Notes: generated by a model not told the origin, from the letters alone. A stretch of DNA of 64,000 nucleotides from an uncultured Clostridia bacterium (GCA_945948915.1 CAMFCQ010000007.1:1-64000); one strand, 5' to 3'; positions 38,388 to 47,911 are shown, counted from the stretch's first letter. A program made the numbers and translations.

Positions 38388-38422
38388 ATTCCGCGCAGAG
38401 CGTTTTCTGCGCGGAATTTTTT
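38388..38422 (+). terminator. Rho-independent terminator of trpS
   Basis: ATTCCGCGCAGAgcgttttCTGCGCGGAATTTTTT. Confidence 0.9.
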
Positions 38423-38442
38423 GTCATGCGTGAAGATATCGC

Positions 38443-38470
38443 TTTACATCGCAACATTCTGTGCTATAAT
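38443..38470 (+). promoter_or_regulatory. Sigma-A promoter of NrdD-tail-like gene
   Basis: TTTACA-16 bp-TATAAT. Confidence 0.75.
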
Positions 38471-38504
38471 ACAGATACAGACACAAGATATGGAGGGATA
38501 CACC

Positions 38505-38777
38505 ATGTGCACGGTCAACGTCACCGGCGGCGTGCTGCCGCAGGAGGAGATAAACGCCTACATCGCCCGCGGCGCTGAGCTTTACGGCCGCGAGCCCGAC
38601 GCCATCGACGTCCGCGTGGACGGCGAGTATGTGGAACTTGCCTATCATTACCAGCAGCAGCCCTTCCACCGCATCCGCCGCATCACCGGCTATCTGGTGG
38701 GCACGCTGGATCGTTTCAACAACGCGAAGCGCGCCGAGGAGCGCGACCGCGTCAAGCACGGCATCGGCATGCAGTAA
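38505..38777 (+). CDS. Stand-alone protein resembling the glycyl-radical C-terminus of anaerobic ribonucleotide reductase (NrdD)
   Basis: HRIRRITGYLVGTLDRFNNAKRAEERDRVKHGIG matches the NrdD glycyl radical region (E. coli RRVCGYLG...FNAGK...RRVKHLG, recalled); SD GGAGGG. Confidence 0.8.
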   Translation: MCTVNVTGGVLPQEEINAYIARGAELYGREPDAIDVRVDGEYVELAYHYQQQPFHRIRRITGYLVGTLDRFNNAKRAEERDRVKHGIGMQ

Positions 38778-38794
38778 GCTTATCACAGCACGAC

Positions 38795-38836
38795 AAAGAC
38801 AGGCAGGAGCGCGCGATTGCTCCTGCCTGTCTTTTC
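38795..38836 (+). terminator. Rho-independent terminator of NrdD-tail-like gene
   Basis: AAAGACAGGCAGGAGC-gcgcgatt-GCTCCTGCCTGTCTTTT. Confidence 0.85.
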
Positions 38837-38904
38837 GATTTATGCAAAGAATTCAAGGTGAACGGATCGGCCTCCTGCTCTGAGACGGTTTGATATCTTT
38901 CGAT

Positions 38905-39006
38905 GGGAAACGTTAGGGCTGCCGCCCTAAGACCCGCTAAGGGACTTCACCCCTTGACCCCATATCCGCTTCGCGCGCTTTTCCAGGTTCGGCGGGAAAA
39001 GAGGAT
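38905..39006 (-). repeat. Modular palindromic element, copy R4 (diverged)
   Basis: Minus strand: TGATCCTCTTTTCC...GCGCGCGAAGCGGATATGGGGTCAAGGGGTGAAGTCCCTTAGCGGGTCTTAGGGCGGCAGCCCTAACG. Confidence 0.65.
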
Positions 39007-40385
39007 CAGAATTCCTCATCCTCATCTTGTGCGCTCCTGACCGCCGCGAACTTCTCCTGCATCGTCGGGTTATTTTTCGTCAGCCGCTTGATGGACAGAT
39101 CCATCGCCTTGTTGTTGGCCAGGCGCAGGTTATTGACGGAGCTGAGCAGCGCGTCCTTGGTTTTCTGCAGGTGCACGATCGTCTTGTCGATTTCGTCGAT
39201 GGCCTCCTTGAAGCGGCGGCTGGAGAGCTCGTAGTTCTTGGAGAATTTCGCCTTGAAGTCGTTCATCTCGTCCTCAAAGTGCGTGATGTCGATGTTCTGC
39301 CGGCGCACCAGCTCCAGCTCCGTGCGGTACTGCAGGCTGTCAAGCGCCGCGTTGCGCAGCAGCGTGATCATGGGGATGAAGAACTGCGGGCGGACTACAT
39401 ACATCTTGGGATAGCGGTGGGACACATCCACGATGCCGCCGTTGTACAGTTCGCTGTCGCCCTCCAGCAGGGAGACCAGCACAGCGTACTCGCAGCCCTT
39501 CTCCCGGCGGTCCTTGTCCAGCTCCTTGAAGAAGTCCTCGTTCCTGTGCTTGGTGGCGGTCGTGTCCATCTCGTTCTTCATCTCAAACATAATGGAGATG
39601 AACTCCATGCCCTCGTCCGTGCTGTCCCGGTAGATGAAGTCACCCTTGCTGCCGGTGCGCGCGTCGTTGTCCTTCTCAAAGGTGGCGTTCTTGAATGCCA
39701 GCGCGCGGATGCGGTTGAACTCCGTCATGCAGTGCTGCTCCAGGCTCTCGCCGACCATCTTGGTGGACTGCTTCGCCTTGAAGTCGCGGTAGTACGCAAT
39801 CTGCTCGTCCTTCTGGCTGATTTCCAGCCTGTGCTGATCCTCTGCGGACTTGGCGCGCAGCTGCGCAGCCAGCTTCTCCCGGTCCATCTCATTCTGCAGC
39901 TGCACGATCTGCGCGTCCCGGCTCTGCACGGCATTCTGCACGGCGAGTCTCGCGTCCGTCTCGCTCTGTCTCAGGCGGCTTCGCAGCTGGGCAATCTCCG
40001 CGTCCTTGCGCGCCAGCTCCAGCTGACGCTGCGCCTCCGCCTCCCGGAGCGCGGCCTGCCTCTGCGCGTCGCCGCTTTGCAGCTTTGCCTTGAGCTGCGC
40101 GATCTCCTCTTCCTTCTCGCTGCGCGCCTGCGCTGCGGCGAGATCGACCGCCAGGTTCTTTTCGGACAGCTTCGCCTTCAGCTGCGCGATCTCCTCTTCC
40201 TTCTCGCTGCGTGCCTGCGCCGCGGCGAGATCGACCGCCATGCTCTTTTCAGAGGCGAATGCCCGCTCTCTCTGCGCGATCTCCTTTCTGAATTCGTCGT
40301 CGCGCACCTGCTTGACGATGGCCGCGTATCCGGATTCATCCACCTGAAAGACTTCCCCGCACTTGGGGCACTTGATTTCCTGCAT
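39006..40385 (-). CDS. DUF2130 family coiled-coil protein
   Basis: MQEIKCPKCGEVFQVDESGYAAIVKQVRDDEF...LEQHCMTEFNRIRALAFKNATFEKDNDARTGSKGDFIYRD. Confidence 0.88.
   Translation of the reverse strand: MQEIKCPKCGEVFQVDESGYAAIVKQVRDDEFRKEIAQRERAFASEKSMAVDLAAAQARSEKEEEIAQLKAKLSEKNLAVDLAAAQARSEKEEEIAQLKAKLQSGDAQRQAALREAEAQRQLELARKDAEIAQLRSRLRQSETDARLAVQNAVQSRDAQIVQLQNEMDREKLAAQLRAKSAEDQHRLEISQKDEQIAYYRDFKAKQSTKMVGESLEQHCMTEFNRIRALAFKNATFEKDNDARTGSKGDFIYRDSTDEGMEFISIMFEMKNEMDTTATKHRNEDFFKELDKDRREKGCEYAVLVSLLEGDSELYNGGIVDVSHRYPKMYVVRPQFFIPMITLLRNAALDSLQYRTELELVRRQNIDITHFEDEMNDFKAKFSKNYELSSRRFKEAIDEIDKTIVHLQKTKDALLSSVNNLRLANNKAMDLSIKRLTKNNPTMQEKFAAVRSAQDEDEEF
40090..40250 (-). repeat. 87-bp in-frame tandem duplication inside DUF2130 gene
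   Basis: Two copies of AVDLAAAQARSEKEEEIAQLKAKL(SEKNL). Confidence 0.85.
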
Positions 40386-40506
40386 AACAGCCTCCTGCGT
40401 TTCTGATCGTCGCCGCTGCCCGTACAGGGCGTTTTTCCTTGACACACCTCGGGCAAGAACGTACAATGTCATTATACCATGCTTTACAGCGTCTTCAAGG
40501 TGATTT

Positions 40507-42864
40507 ATGAATCAGAAAATGCCTGCGCGTCCGCGCATCACCTGCGCGCACGCCTTTTGTTTGGGCGCGCTGCTCGCCATCATCGCCCTCGCCCCGGCGA
40601 TTCTCCCCTACGGCGGCCGCTATGTGACCCGCGGCGACTACATTGAGCAGCAGCTTCCCTTCATTCTGGAAACCCGGCGCATCCTGCGCGGCGGGCTGAA
40701 TGCCTATTCCTTCAATACGTTCCTCGGTGCGCCCGCCGTGGGCAGCTACAGCTTCTACACGCTGGGCAGCCCGTTCGTCTGGCCGCTGGCGCTGCTGCCC
40801 CAGCAGCTCATCCCCTTCGGGATCAGCGTGATGGCCGTGCTCAAGCACGCGGTCGCCGCCCTGACGTCGTTTCTGTTCTTCCGCAAGGTCGTGCGCGACG
40901 AGCGCCTTGCGCTGACCGGCAGCGTGCTCTACACATTCTCCTCGTTCACCGTCGTCAATACGCAGTTCTATCACTTCACGGAAGTGATCGCCTTCTTCCC
41001 GCTGATCCTGCTGGGGCTGGAAATCGCCATGAGCGACGCGCCCCGTCCCGGCCTGCTGGCGCTCTTGTGCGGGCTCAACGCGCTGGTCAACTACTACTTC
41101 ATGCTGGGCAGCGCGCTGCTTGCGGCGCTGTACTTTGCCTTCCGCTTCTTCTCTGTGGACTGGAAGCCGATGCGCAGCGTGCGCCGCGTCGTCACCATCG
41201 TCTTCGAGTGCGGCGTGGGCTGCGCGCTTGCGGGCGTGCTGCTCCTGCCCTCGCTGATGCACATGCTCACCATCACGCGCACGGGCGCGGGCGACACTCC
41301 GCTGCTCGCACAGACGTATGCCCCCGCCGTGCTGCTGGAGCGTCTGCGCACGCTGCTCATGCCCATCGAAAGCAACGTGCTCCACGCTTATTACGGCGAT
41401 GCGCCGAGCTGGAGCTCCACGGCGTGCGCCCTGCCCGTCTTCGGCCTCACGGGCGCCGTGGTTTTCCTCTTTGCGCAAAAAAAGCAGCGCTGGCTGAAAG
41501 CCCTGCTCGCCGCGCTGCTGATCGCCTCCGCGGTTCCGGTGCTGTGCGGCGCGTTCTCACTGTTCACCAATACCGCCTATACCCGCTGGTGGTACGGCCT
41601 TGCGCTGCTGCTCACGCTGGCCACGCTCCTTGCGCTGCGCGATGTGCGCAGCCGCCGCGCGTGGCTTGCCGCCTTCGCCGCGTGCAGCGCGCTCGTGCTG
41701 CTGCTCACCGTGCCCTTCCTCCTGCCGGACGGCATGCTTTCCGCCCTCCCGGAGCGCATCACGCAGATCCTCCGCAATCGGCGCACGCGCGCGTACGCCG
41801 GCGGCGCGCTGCGCGCGCTTTCCATCAGCCTGACGCTGCTGGGCGGCGCAGGCATGCTGCTGCTCCTCAAAAGACCGCGCTTCGTCCCGGCGCTTACCCT
41901 CGTCAGCCTGATCGCCTGCGCGCAGTACGCGGGCTATATCGCAGTGGGCGACCGCGAAATCCTCTCCGGCGGGGAAACGCCCGGCGGCGGCGTGTACACG
42001 CTTTCCGAGATTGCCGCGCCGACGCTCTCCGCGCTCGAGCTCGAGGAAGAAGCGGCATACAAGCGCATTGACTACGGCGGCATGCTGCGCAATTACGGCC
42101 TGATCCGCGGCCATTCCTCGCTGACCTGCTTCTCCTCGCTGCGCACGTCAACCGTGGGCAAATTCGTGGAGATGGCGGGCTTTGGCTATGGCGAATCGAC
42201 CACCGTCTCCCCGCCGGACAGCCAGGGCGCCGTGCGCGCGCTGCTGTCCGTGACGGAGTACCACCGCGTAAACGAGGAGGACGAGGTGCCCGAGGGCTTT
42301 GTCTACGACCGCGAGGAAAACGGCTTTGCCGTGTACACCAACCCCAACGCCGTGCCGATGGGCTTTCTGCAGACGGTCGTCACCGGCACGCATCATCAGC
42401 GCATGGACAGCGACACGGTCGGCACGGTGCTGCTTGCCGCCGCGGCGCTTGATGACGCGTATCTGACGCGCTTTGAGGACAGGCTGCAGACGCTGGACGT
42501 GTATGCCATTCCCGACTGGCAGGAGAGTGCCGCGCGCCTGCAGGCAAACGCCTGCGACCGCTTTGAGACGCGCGATGACGGCTTTACCGCGCACATCGAC
42601 GCGAAGGAGGCGGGGATCGTCGTGTTCACCATTCCGCACGACAAGGGCTTTACCGCCACGGTGGACGGACAGCGCGCCGAGATCATCCCCTGCGACGTGT
42701 CGTTCATGGCCGTGTGGGTGGAGCCGGGCGAGCACGAGATCACGTTCACCTACCGCACGCGGATGCTGATCCCCGGCATCGCCATGAGCGCGCTGGCGGC
42801 GGTCGTGCTTGCGGGATATGTCATCATGACAAGAAGACGCCTTTGCATCAAGAAGGGAGCCTGA
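40507..42864 (+). CDS. YfhO family membrane protein (GT-C-like)
   Basis: RYVTRGDYIEQQLPFILETRRILRGGLNAYSFNTFLGAPAVGSYSFYTLGSPFVWP; PCDVSFMAVWVEPGEHEITFTYRT. Confidence 0.9.
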   Translation: MNQKMPARPRITCAHAFCLGALLAIIALAPAILPYGGRYVTRGDYIEQQLPFILETRRILRGGLNAYSFNTFLGAPAVGSYSFYTLGSPFVWPLALLPQQLIPFGISVMAVLKHAVAALTSFLFFRKVVRDERLALTGSVLYTFSSFTVVNTQFYHFTEVIAFFPLILLGLEIAMSDAPRPGLLALLCGLNALVNYYFMLGSALLAALYFAFRFFSVDWKPMRSVRRVVTIVFECGVGCALAGVLLLPSLMHMLTITRTGAGDTPLLAQTYAPAVLLERLRTLLMPIESNVLHAYYGDAPSWSSTACALPVFGLTGAVVFLFAQKKQRWLKALLAALLIASAVPVLCGAFSLFTNTAYTRWWYGLALLLTLATLLALRDVRSRRAWLAAFAACSALVLLLTVPFLLPDGMLSALPERITQILRNRRTRAYAGGALRALSISLTLLGGAGMLLLLKRPRFVPALTLVSLIACAQYAGYIAVGDREILSGGETPGGGVYTLSEIAAPTLSALELEEEAAYKRIDYGGMLRNYGLIRGHSSLTCFSSLRTSTVGKFVEMAGFGYGESTTVSPPDSQGAVRALLSVTEYHRVNEEDEVPEGFVYDREENGFAVYTNPNAVPMGFLQTVVTGTHHQRMDSDTVGTVLLAAAALDDAYLTRFEDRLQTLDVYAIPDWQESAARLQANACDRFETRDDGFTAHIDAKEAGIVVFTIPHDKGFTATVDGQRAEIIPCDVSFMAVWVEPGEHEITFTYRTRMLIPGIAMSALAAVVLAGYVIMTRRRLCIKKGA

Positions 42865-42887
42865 GGAAAGACTCAGACTCCCTTCTT
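42850..42887 (+). terminator. Hairpin overlapping YfhO stop codon; element-derived (R5)
   Basis: AAGAAGGGAGCCTGAG-gaaaga-CTCAGACTCCCTTCTT; TGA stop lies inside the left arm. Confidence 0.65.
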
Positions 42888-43005
42888 CGCTTTTCACGGT
42901 CAAAGCCGTTCCGTCCTGTCTGCGCGTCAGCGCGGCCGGGCAGGCTTCTGCGTCATGGGCGCTCTCCTCCCCATATCTTCAGGAGGCTTCATGCCGGGGC
43001 AAGCA

Positions 43006-43728
43006 TCAAAGCCGCGCGAACACATCCCCCAGCTTCTCATGCAGCACGAGGTTGGCGATATCGTCGCGCTTGGTCTCCGTCTTGTTGATGAGCACGAGCC
43101 GGTTGCCCGGGTATTCATCCAGGAACGCCGCCGCGGGATACACCGTCAGCGAGGTGCCCGCGACGATCAGCAGATCCGCGCGGCGGATCGCGTCCAGCGC
43201 GCCGGTAATCGTATGGCCGTCAAGCGCCTCCTCGTAGAGCACCACGTCCGGCTTCACCCTGCCGCCGCAGGCCGGGCAGACAGGGATGTGCTCCAGCTGC
43301 ATAAACGCCGCCAGATCGTAGACCCTCCCGCAGCGCTGGCAGATGTTTCTGTGCACGCTGCCGTGCAGCTCGTACACGTTTTTGCTGCCGGCCATCTGGT
43401 GCAGGCCGTCGATGTTCTGGGTGACGACGGCGAGCAGCTTTCCCTCCCGCTCCCACTGGGCCAGCTTTTCGTGCGCAAGGTTGGGCCTTGCGTCCGGATA
43501 GAGCATGCGCGTGCGGTAGAATTCAAAGAACACGTCGGGATGCTTGACGTAGTAGCTGTGGGAGATGATCGTCTCCGGCATCTCGCGGAACTTCTGATGG
43601 TACAACCCGTCCACGCCGCGGAAATCCGGGATGCCCGATTCCGTGCTCACGCCCGCGCCGCCAAAGAACACGATGCGCCTGGCTTCGCCGACCCACGTTC
43701 TGAGCTGATTCAGCTTCTGTTCATCCAT
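43006..43728 (-). CDS. NAD-dependent protein deacylase (sirtuin, Sir2 family)
   Basis: [30 protein letters not shown]...CPACGG. Confidence 0.96.
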   Translation of the reverse strand: MDEQKLNQLRTWVGEARRIVFFGGAGVSTESGIPDFRGVDGLYHQKFREMPETIISHSYYVKHPDVFFEFYRTRMLYPDARPNLAHEKLAQWEREGKLLAVVTQNIDGLHQMAGSKNVYELHGSVHRNICQRCGRVYDLAAFMQLEHIPVCPACGGRVKPDVVLYEEALDGHTITGALDAIRRADLLIVAGTSLTVYPAAAFLDEYPGNRLVLINKTETKRDDIANLVLHEKLGDVFARL

Positions 43729-43743
43729 GTTTTTCCCTCCTCA

Positions 43744-43941
43744 GACTACTCTCAAATAAAATCGGCCATGCAATAACCGGCCGTCAGGTAACGCTTCGCT
43801 CCCTGACTGCTTTTCTTTGATCGCTTCGCGATATGGAGACGTTGGGGGATTTCATCCCCCAAACCCCTAGCCTGGGGACCAGTCCCCAGACCCCTTCTTC
43901 GCTTCGCGCTTATAGCTCGTTTCTATTTGAGAATAGTATCA
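43744..43941 (-). repeat. Modular palindromic element, copy R6 (full length)
   Basis: Minus strand TGATACTATTCTCAAATAGAAACGAGCTATAAGCGCGAAGCGAAGAAGGGGTCTGGGGACTGGTCCCCAGG...CCTGACGGCCGGTTATTGCATGGCCGATTTTATTTGAGAGTAGTC; ends resemble TIRs. Confidence 0.88.
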
Positions 43942-44682
43942 GACCAGCATCTTTCCCGAGCGGATCGGCGTGTCCAGCCGCCCCTCGGCCAGCGCCCGCA
44001 GCGCGGCAAACAGCGCGTCCGGGCACTCCGCCTCCGTATCCAATGAATGAAGGCCCCGCTTCATGATGTCCTGCAGATACACCACGTCCCTTTCCCGCAG
44101 ACGGCACTGCTCGCCCGCGCTGCAGCCGGGACAGAGCACGCCGCCATGCTCCGGGCTGAAGGACGCGATCAGCGTATCGTCGTTTGTGCGATTCTGCAAA
44201 ACCGGCGTGCCGCAGCGCGCGCACCGGCCCACCTGCGGCCGGAAGCCCAGCAGCGAGGTCATGCCCATCAGGAAGACCGCCGTGATCCTGCGCGGCGCGG
44301 CCTCGCCGTAGCACAGGTGCGCCAGCGAACGCAGCAGCAGCATGAACAGCCGCTCGTTTTCCTGTGCGGGCTGGATCGCGGCGCTGCACAGCTCGAGCAT
44401 GTACATGCCGTGAGAGAGCTTTTCATAGTCGCTGCGGAGCGCGTAGTAGGTATCCGACACCTGGCAGGAGACCACCGTTGCGCGCTCGCTCGTCTGATAG
44501 AGCACGTACTCGCCCGCGCAGAACAGCTCGCCCGCCGCCATCAGCGGGCTCTTCTGCCTGCGGCAGCCCCGGCACAGCGCGTCGATGCGCCCAAGCGTGG
44601 GCGAAAAGAGCGTGAGCATCCGGTCGTTCTCGCGGTAGTCCGCGCGGCGCACCACGATGGCGTTCGTCGTGATCTGGGCCAT
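43939..44682 (-). CDS. recO: DNA repair protein RecO
   Basis: NAIVVRRADYRENDRMLTLFSPTLGRIDALCRG...CxxC...CxxC zinc site. Confidence 0.93.
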   Translation of the reverse strand: MAQITTNAIVVRRADYRENDRMLTLFSPTLGRIDALCRGCRRQKSPLMAAGELFCAGEYVLYQTSERATVVSCQVSDTYYALRSDYEKLSHGMYMLELCSAAIQPAQENERLFMLLLRSLAHLCYGEAAPRRITAVFLMGMTSLLGFRPQVGRCARCGTPVLQNRTNDDTLIASFSPEHGGVLCPGCSAGEQCRLRERDVVYLQDIMKRGLHSLDTEAECPDALFAALRALAEGRLDTPIRSGKMLV

Positions 44683-44684
44683 GC

Positions 44685-45518
44685 TTACCCGTCCTTTTCC
44701 TGCTCGTGATTTCTGTGCACGCGCGGAATGAAGCGGGCGGCGAAGCTCCCCTTGCCCTCCTGCTTCACATAGAAGAAGCCAATGATCGAGAAGACGACCG
44801 CGCCGACAAAGTTGACCAGCAGATCCTTCATCGTGTCGTTGAGGCCCACGTCGAGATAGCCGCCCAGGCCCAGCGCGGTCTGCGTGCCGTCGCCGTGCAC
44901 GAGGATCACGTCGGCGATGTCCGCCAGCGCGACGACCTTGTTGCTGCGCGTGGGATCCAGCTCCACCGTGCGGATGGCATGGATGACCGTATCCTTCTGC
45001 ATGTCAAAGCCCAGGAACAGATCGCCCGTGTATTCAAAGAACTCCCACAGCACGCCCACGGTCATCGAGAAACAGAACGCGACGAGCGCCAGATAGGCCG
45101 GCGAGAGCTTGAAGGAGAACCGGTCGCTCCGGTTGAGCAGATCCACCAGCGCAAAGCCGATCGCCGCGCACAAAAAGCCGTTGAGCGTATGGAGCATGGT
45201 ATCCCAATTGGGCACGCGGATGTAGAAGCTGTTGATCTCGCCGAGGATTTCCGCCGCGAAGATGAACAGCAGGATGATGATCTCCAGCGTGCCGGGCAGC
45301 TCGATCTTCAGGCGTCGCGAAATCACGCTGGGCATGATCATCAGCAGCAGCGTCAGTCCGCACAGGAACACGCTCTCATAATACCCCTTGAGCGCCGAGC
45401 GCACAAGCACCGCAATCACCAGCGCGCGCAGCACCAGATAGACCGTCAGCGTCGCATGATTGGTGTAGTAGGGGGTTTTTTTTGCCTTCTCTGGTTTCTT
45501 CATCTCTTTCTTTTTCAT
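44685..45518 (-). CDS. Integral membrane protein of unknown function (DUF2238/YjdF-like)
   Basis: LGEINSFYIRVPNWDTMLHTLNGFLCAAIGFALVDLLN; multiple TMs. Confidence 0.6.
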   Translation of the reverse strand: MKKKEMKKPEKAKKTPYYTNHATLTVYLVLRALVIAVLVRSALKGYYESVFLCGLTLLLMIMPSVISRRLKIELPGTLEIIILLFIFAAEILGEINSFYIRVPNWDTMLHTLNGFLCAAIGFALVDLLNRSDRFSFKLSPAYLALVAFCFSMTVGVLWEFFEYTGDLFLGFDMQKDTVIHAIRTVELDPTRSNKVVALADIADVILVHGDGTQTALGLGGYLDVGLNDTMKDLLVNFVGAVVFSIIGFFYVKQEGKGSFAARFIPRVHRNHEQEKDG

Positions 45519-45647
45519 TGGATGTCACCGTGCCTTTCTTTTTTATTATAACACAGCAAAGCGCGCTGTGCGTCCCGACTTCCGAAAAGCCATGAAAACC
45601 TGATGGCCTGCGCCTGCCGCGGGTTTTCTGCCGCTTCACTGCATATA

Positions 45648-45680
45648 GAGAAAGCGCCGGAGGTCATCGCCTCCGGCGCG
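45648..45680 (-). terminator. Rho-independent terminator
   Basis: GCGCCGGAGG-cgatga-CCTCCGGCGC TTTCTC on minus strand. Confidence 0.75.
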
Positions 45681-45692
45681 CAGTCATCCGGA

Positions 45693-46964
45693 TCAGTTAT
45701 CTTCAATCATCGCCCGAATCGTCTTTTCCAGCGTCTCCTTGTCCATCATGCCGGTGTGGCGTCCCTTCAGCTCACCCTCGGCGGAAACGAAGATCGTCGT
45801 GGGCATGGCGCGGATGGCGTAGCGCGTTGCCGCGTCGCCGTCCGAGTCAAAGTACACCGGGAACGTCCAGCCGCCGCTTTCCACCATCTGCTTGCCGTTT
45901 TCCTTGGTGTCGTTGCCGAACGCGCACAGATTGACCATCATGAACGTCACCTGATCGCCATACCTGGCATAGCATTCGTCAAAGTACGGCATTTCCATCC
46001 TGCACGGGCCGCACCAGCTTGCAAAGAAGTTGACCACGACCGGCTTGCCGCGCATATCGCTGAGCGAAACCGCATGGCCCGCGTCGTCATAGCAGGTGAA
46101 GTCCGTCGCCATATTGCGTTTCACCGGGCCTATGACCTCAGCCTGCTTTTCGGCAGCGGCGGTCGGCTTGATCGTCGGCTTGGCCGTCGTCTCGATCGCC
46201 GGTTCCGCCGTCGTCTCGATCGCCGGTTCTGCTGTCGGTTCAACAACCTGCTGCGCGTTCGGCACATCAGGCTGATCGACAGTCTGCAGCATCAGGGCAA
46301 AGCGGCTGTACAGGCCCGTCATCATCGCCAGGCCGACGGCGATCAGGAACACGCCGCACACGCGGTTGACCGCCGTGTAATGGCGCTTGATCGCAGCAAA
46401 CGCGCCCTTGAGCCGGTCAATCAGCAGCGCGCAGAGCACGAACGGCACGCCCAGGCCCAGCGAATAGCACGCCAGCAGCACCGTGCCCGCCAAAGCGGAG
46501 CCCCGGCTTGCCGCCAGCATCATCGCGCTGCCCAGCAGCGGGCCCGTGCACGGCGTCCAGCCGACGGCGAACACCGCGCCCAGCAGCGCGCAGGAGGCGT
46601 AGCCCTTCGGCTGCACCCGCACGTCCGGCTTGACCGTCCTGTCAAGCAGGCCGATGCGCAGCACGCCCGCGTAATACAGGCCGAATACGATCATCACAAG
46701 GCCGCAGACGAGATTGACCGCACGCTGATGCTGAACGAGCAGCGCGCCCAGCGTGCCGGCGAACACGCCCAGCAGCACAAACAGCGCGGTAAAGCCGAGC
46801 ACAAAGCACAGTGCGCGCGCAAGCGTCCGCTTCGTCTGCCTGCCCTCAGCCGCGCCGGTGAAGTAAAGCACGTACACCGGAATCATCGGCAGCACGCACG
46901 GGGAAATGAAGGTCAGCAAGCCCTCGGCAAACGTCGTCAGGGCTTCCAGTCCGGTGATGTTCAA
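45693..46964 (-). CDS. CcdA / TlpA-thioredoxin fusion (DsbD-like redox protein)
   Basis: N-terminal CcdA TMs (GLLTFISPCVLPMIPVY; AVGWTPCTGPLLG); C-terminal FFASWCGPCRMEMPYF. Confidence 0.93.
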   Translation of the reverse strand: MNITGLEALTTFAEGLLTFISPCVLPMIPVYVLYFTGAAEGRQTKRTLARALCFVLGFTALFVLLGVFAGTLGALLVQHQRAVNLVCGLVMIVFGLYYAGVLRIGLLDRTVKPDVRVQPKGYASCALLGAVFAVGWTPCTGPLLGSAMMLAASRGSALAGTVLLACYSLGLGVPFVLCALLIDRLKGAFAAIKRHYTAVNRVCGVFLIAVGLAMMTGLYSRFALMLQTVDQPDVPNAQQVVEPTAEPAIETTAEPAIETTAKPTIKPTAAAEKQAEVIGPVKRNMATDFTCYDDAGHAVSLSDMRGKPVVVNFFASWCGPCRMEMPYFDECYARYGDQVTFMMVNLCAFGNDTKENGKQMVESGGWTFPVYFDSDGDAATRYAIRAMPTTIFVSAEGELKGRHTGMMDKETLEKTIRAMIEDN

Positions 46965-46989
46965 GCGATATCCTCCCCTCCGCGCCGGC

Positions 46990-47772
46990 TCACGCCAGTG
47001 CCACGTCCAGCGCCATCATCAGCACAAAGCCCAGCGCAAAGCCGATGGTGCCGATGTTGGAATGGTGTCCCGCGGCGGATTCGGGAATCAGCTCCTCGAC
47101 GACGACGTAGAACATCGCGCCCGCCGCAAACGCCAGCGTCACCGGCAGAACCGGCGCAAGCCATCTGGCCAGCAGCATGGTCACGATCGCCGCCAGAGGC
47201 TCCACCGCGCCCGAAAGCGCGCCCATGGCGAACGCCCGCGTTCCGCTCATGCCCTGGCTGCGCAGCGGCAGGGAGATGATCGCTCCCTCCGGGAAGTTCT
47301 GAATGGCGATGCCCAGCGACAGCGTCAGCGCGCCGGCCAGCGTGGTGATGCCGCTGCCCGCGCCGATGCCTGCCAGCATGACGCCCACGGCCATGCCCTC
47401 GGGAACGTTGTGCAGCGTGACGGCGAGCATCATCATGGCCGACTTGCCCAGATGGCAGCTCGGGCCCTCCGGCTCATCGCAGTCCATGTGCAGGTGCGGA
47501 ACGAAGCGATCCAACGCCAGCAGGAACGCCATGCCCAGCAGAAAGCCGCCCGCCGCCGGCGCAAACGCCATCTTGCCCAGCTGCGCGCTGTACTCCATCG
47601 ACGGAATGAGCAGCGACCACACGGAGGCCGCCACCATGACGCCCGAGGCGAAGCCCAGCAGCGCCTTGTTGACGCGCTCGCTCAGGCTTCCCTTGAGCAC
47701 AAACACGCACGCGGCGCCCAGCGCCGTGCCCAGCAGGGGCAGCACAATGCCCACAAACGTCCAGATATTCAT
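46990..47772 (-). CDS. ZIP family metal transporter
   Basis: MNIWTFVGIVLPLLGTALGAA; VTLHNVPEGMAVGV; IAIQNFPEGAIISLPLR. Confidence 0.93.
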   Translation of the reverse strand: MNIWTFVGIVLPLLGTALGAACVFVLKGSLSERVNKALLGFASGVMVAASVWSLLIPSMEYSAQLGKMAFAPAAGGFLLGMAFLLALDRFVPHLHMDCDEPEGPSCHLGKSAMMMLAVTLHNVPEGMAVGVMLAGIGAGSGITTLAGALTLSLGIAIQNFPEGAIISLPLRSQGMSGTRAFAMGALSGAVEPLAAIVTMLLARWLAPVLPVTLAFAAGAMFYVVVEELIPESAAGHHSNIGTIGFALGFVLMMALDVALA

Positions 47773-47884
47773 CGGATGATCTCCCTTCATCTCATCTCTT
47801 CCCGATGCGCGCGTGCAGCACAGCGCCATGCGCACACGGCACGCCTGTCCATTCCGCACTGTCAAGCCGGAATGCGGTCTTGAT

Positions 47885-47901
47885 TTGAGAATCATTCTTA
47901 A
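47885..47901. promoter_or_regulatory. Fur-family-like inverted repeat
   Basis: TTGAGAAT-c-ATTCTTAA, 17-bp dyad just downstream of the ZIP promoter. Confidence 0.55.
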
Positions 47902-47911
47902 TATTGACTCC

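Noticed and set aside
38485-38500. NrdR-box-like sequence (ACACAAGATATGGA) upstream of the NrdD-tail gene
   Set aside because: Single weak match without the tandem second box expected for NrdR.
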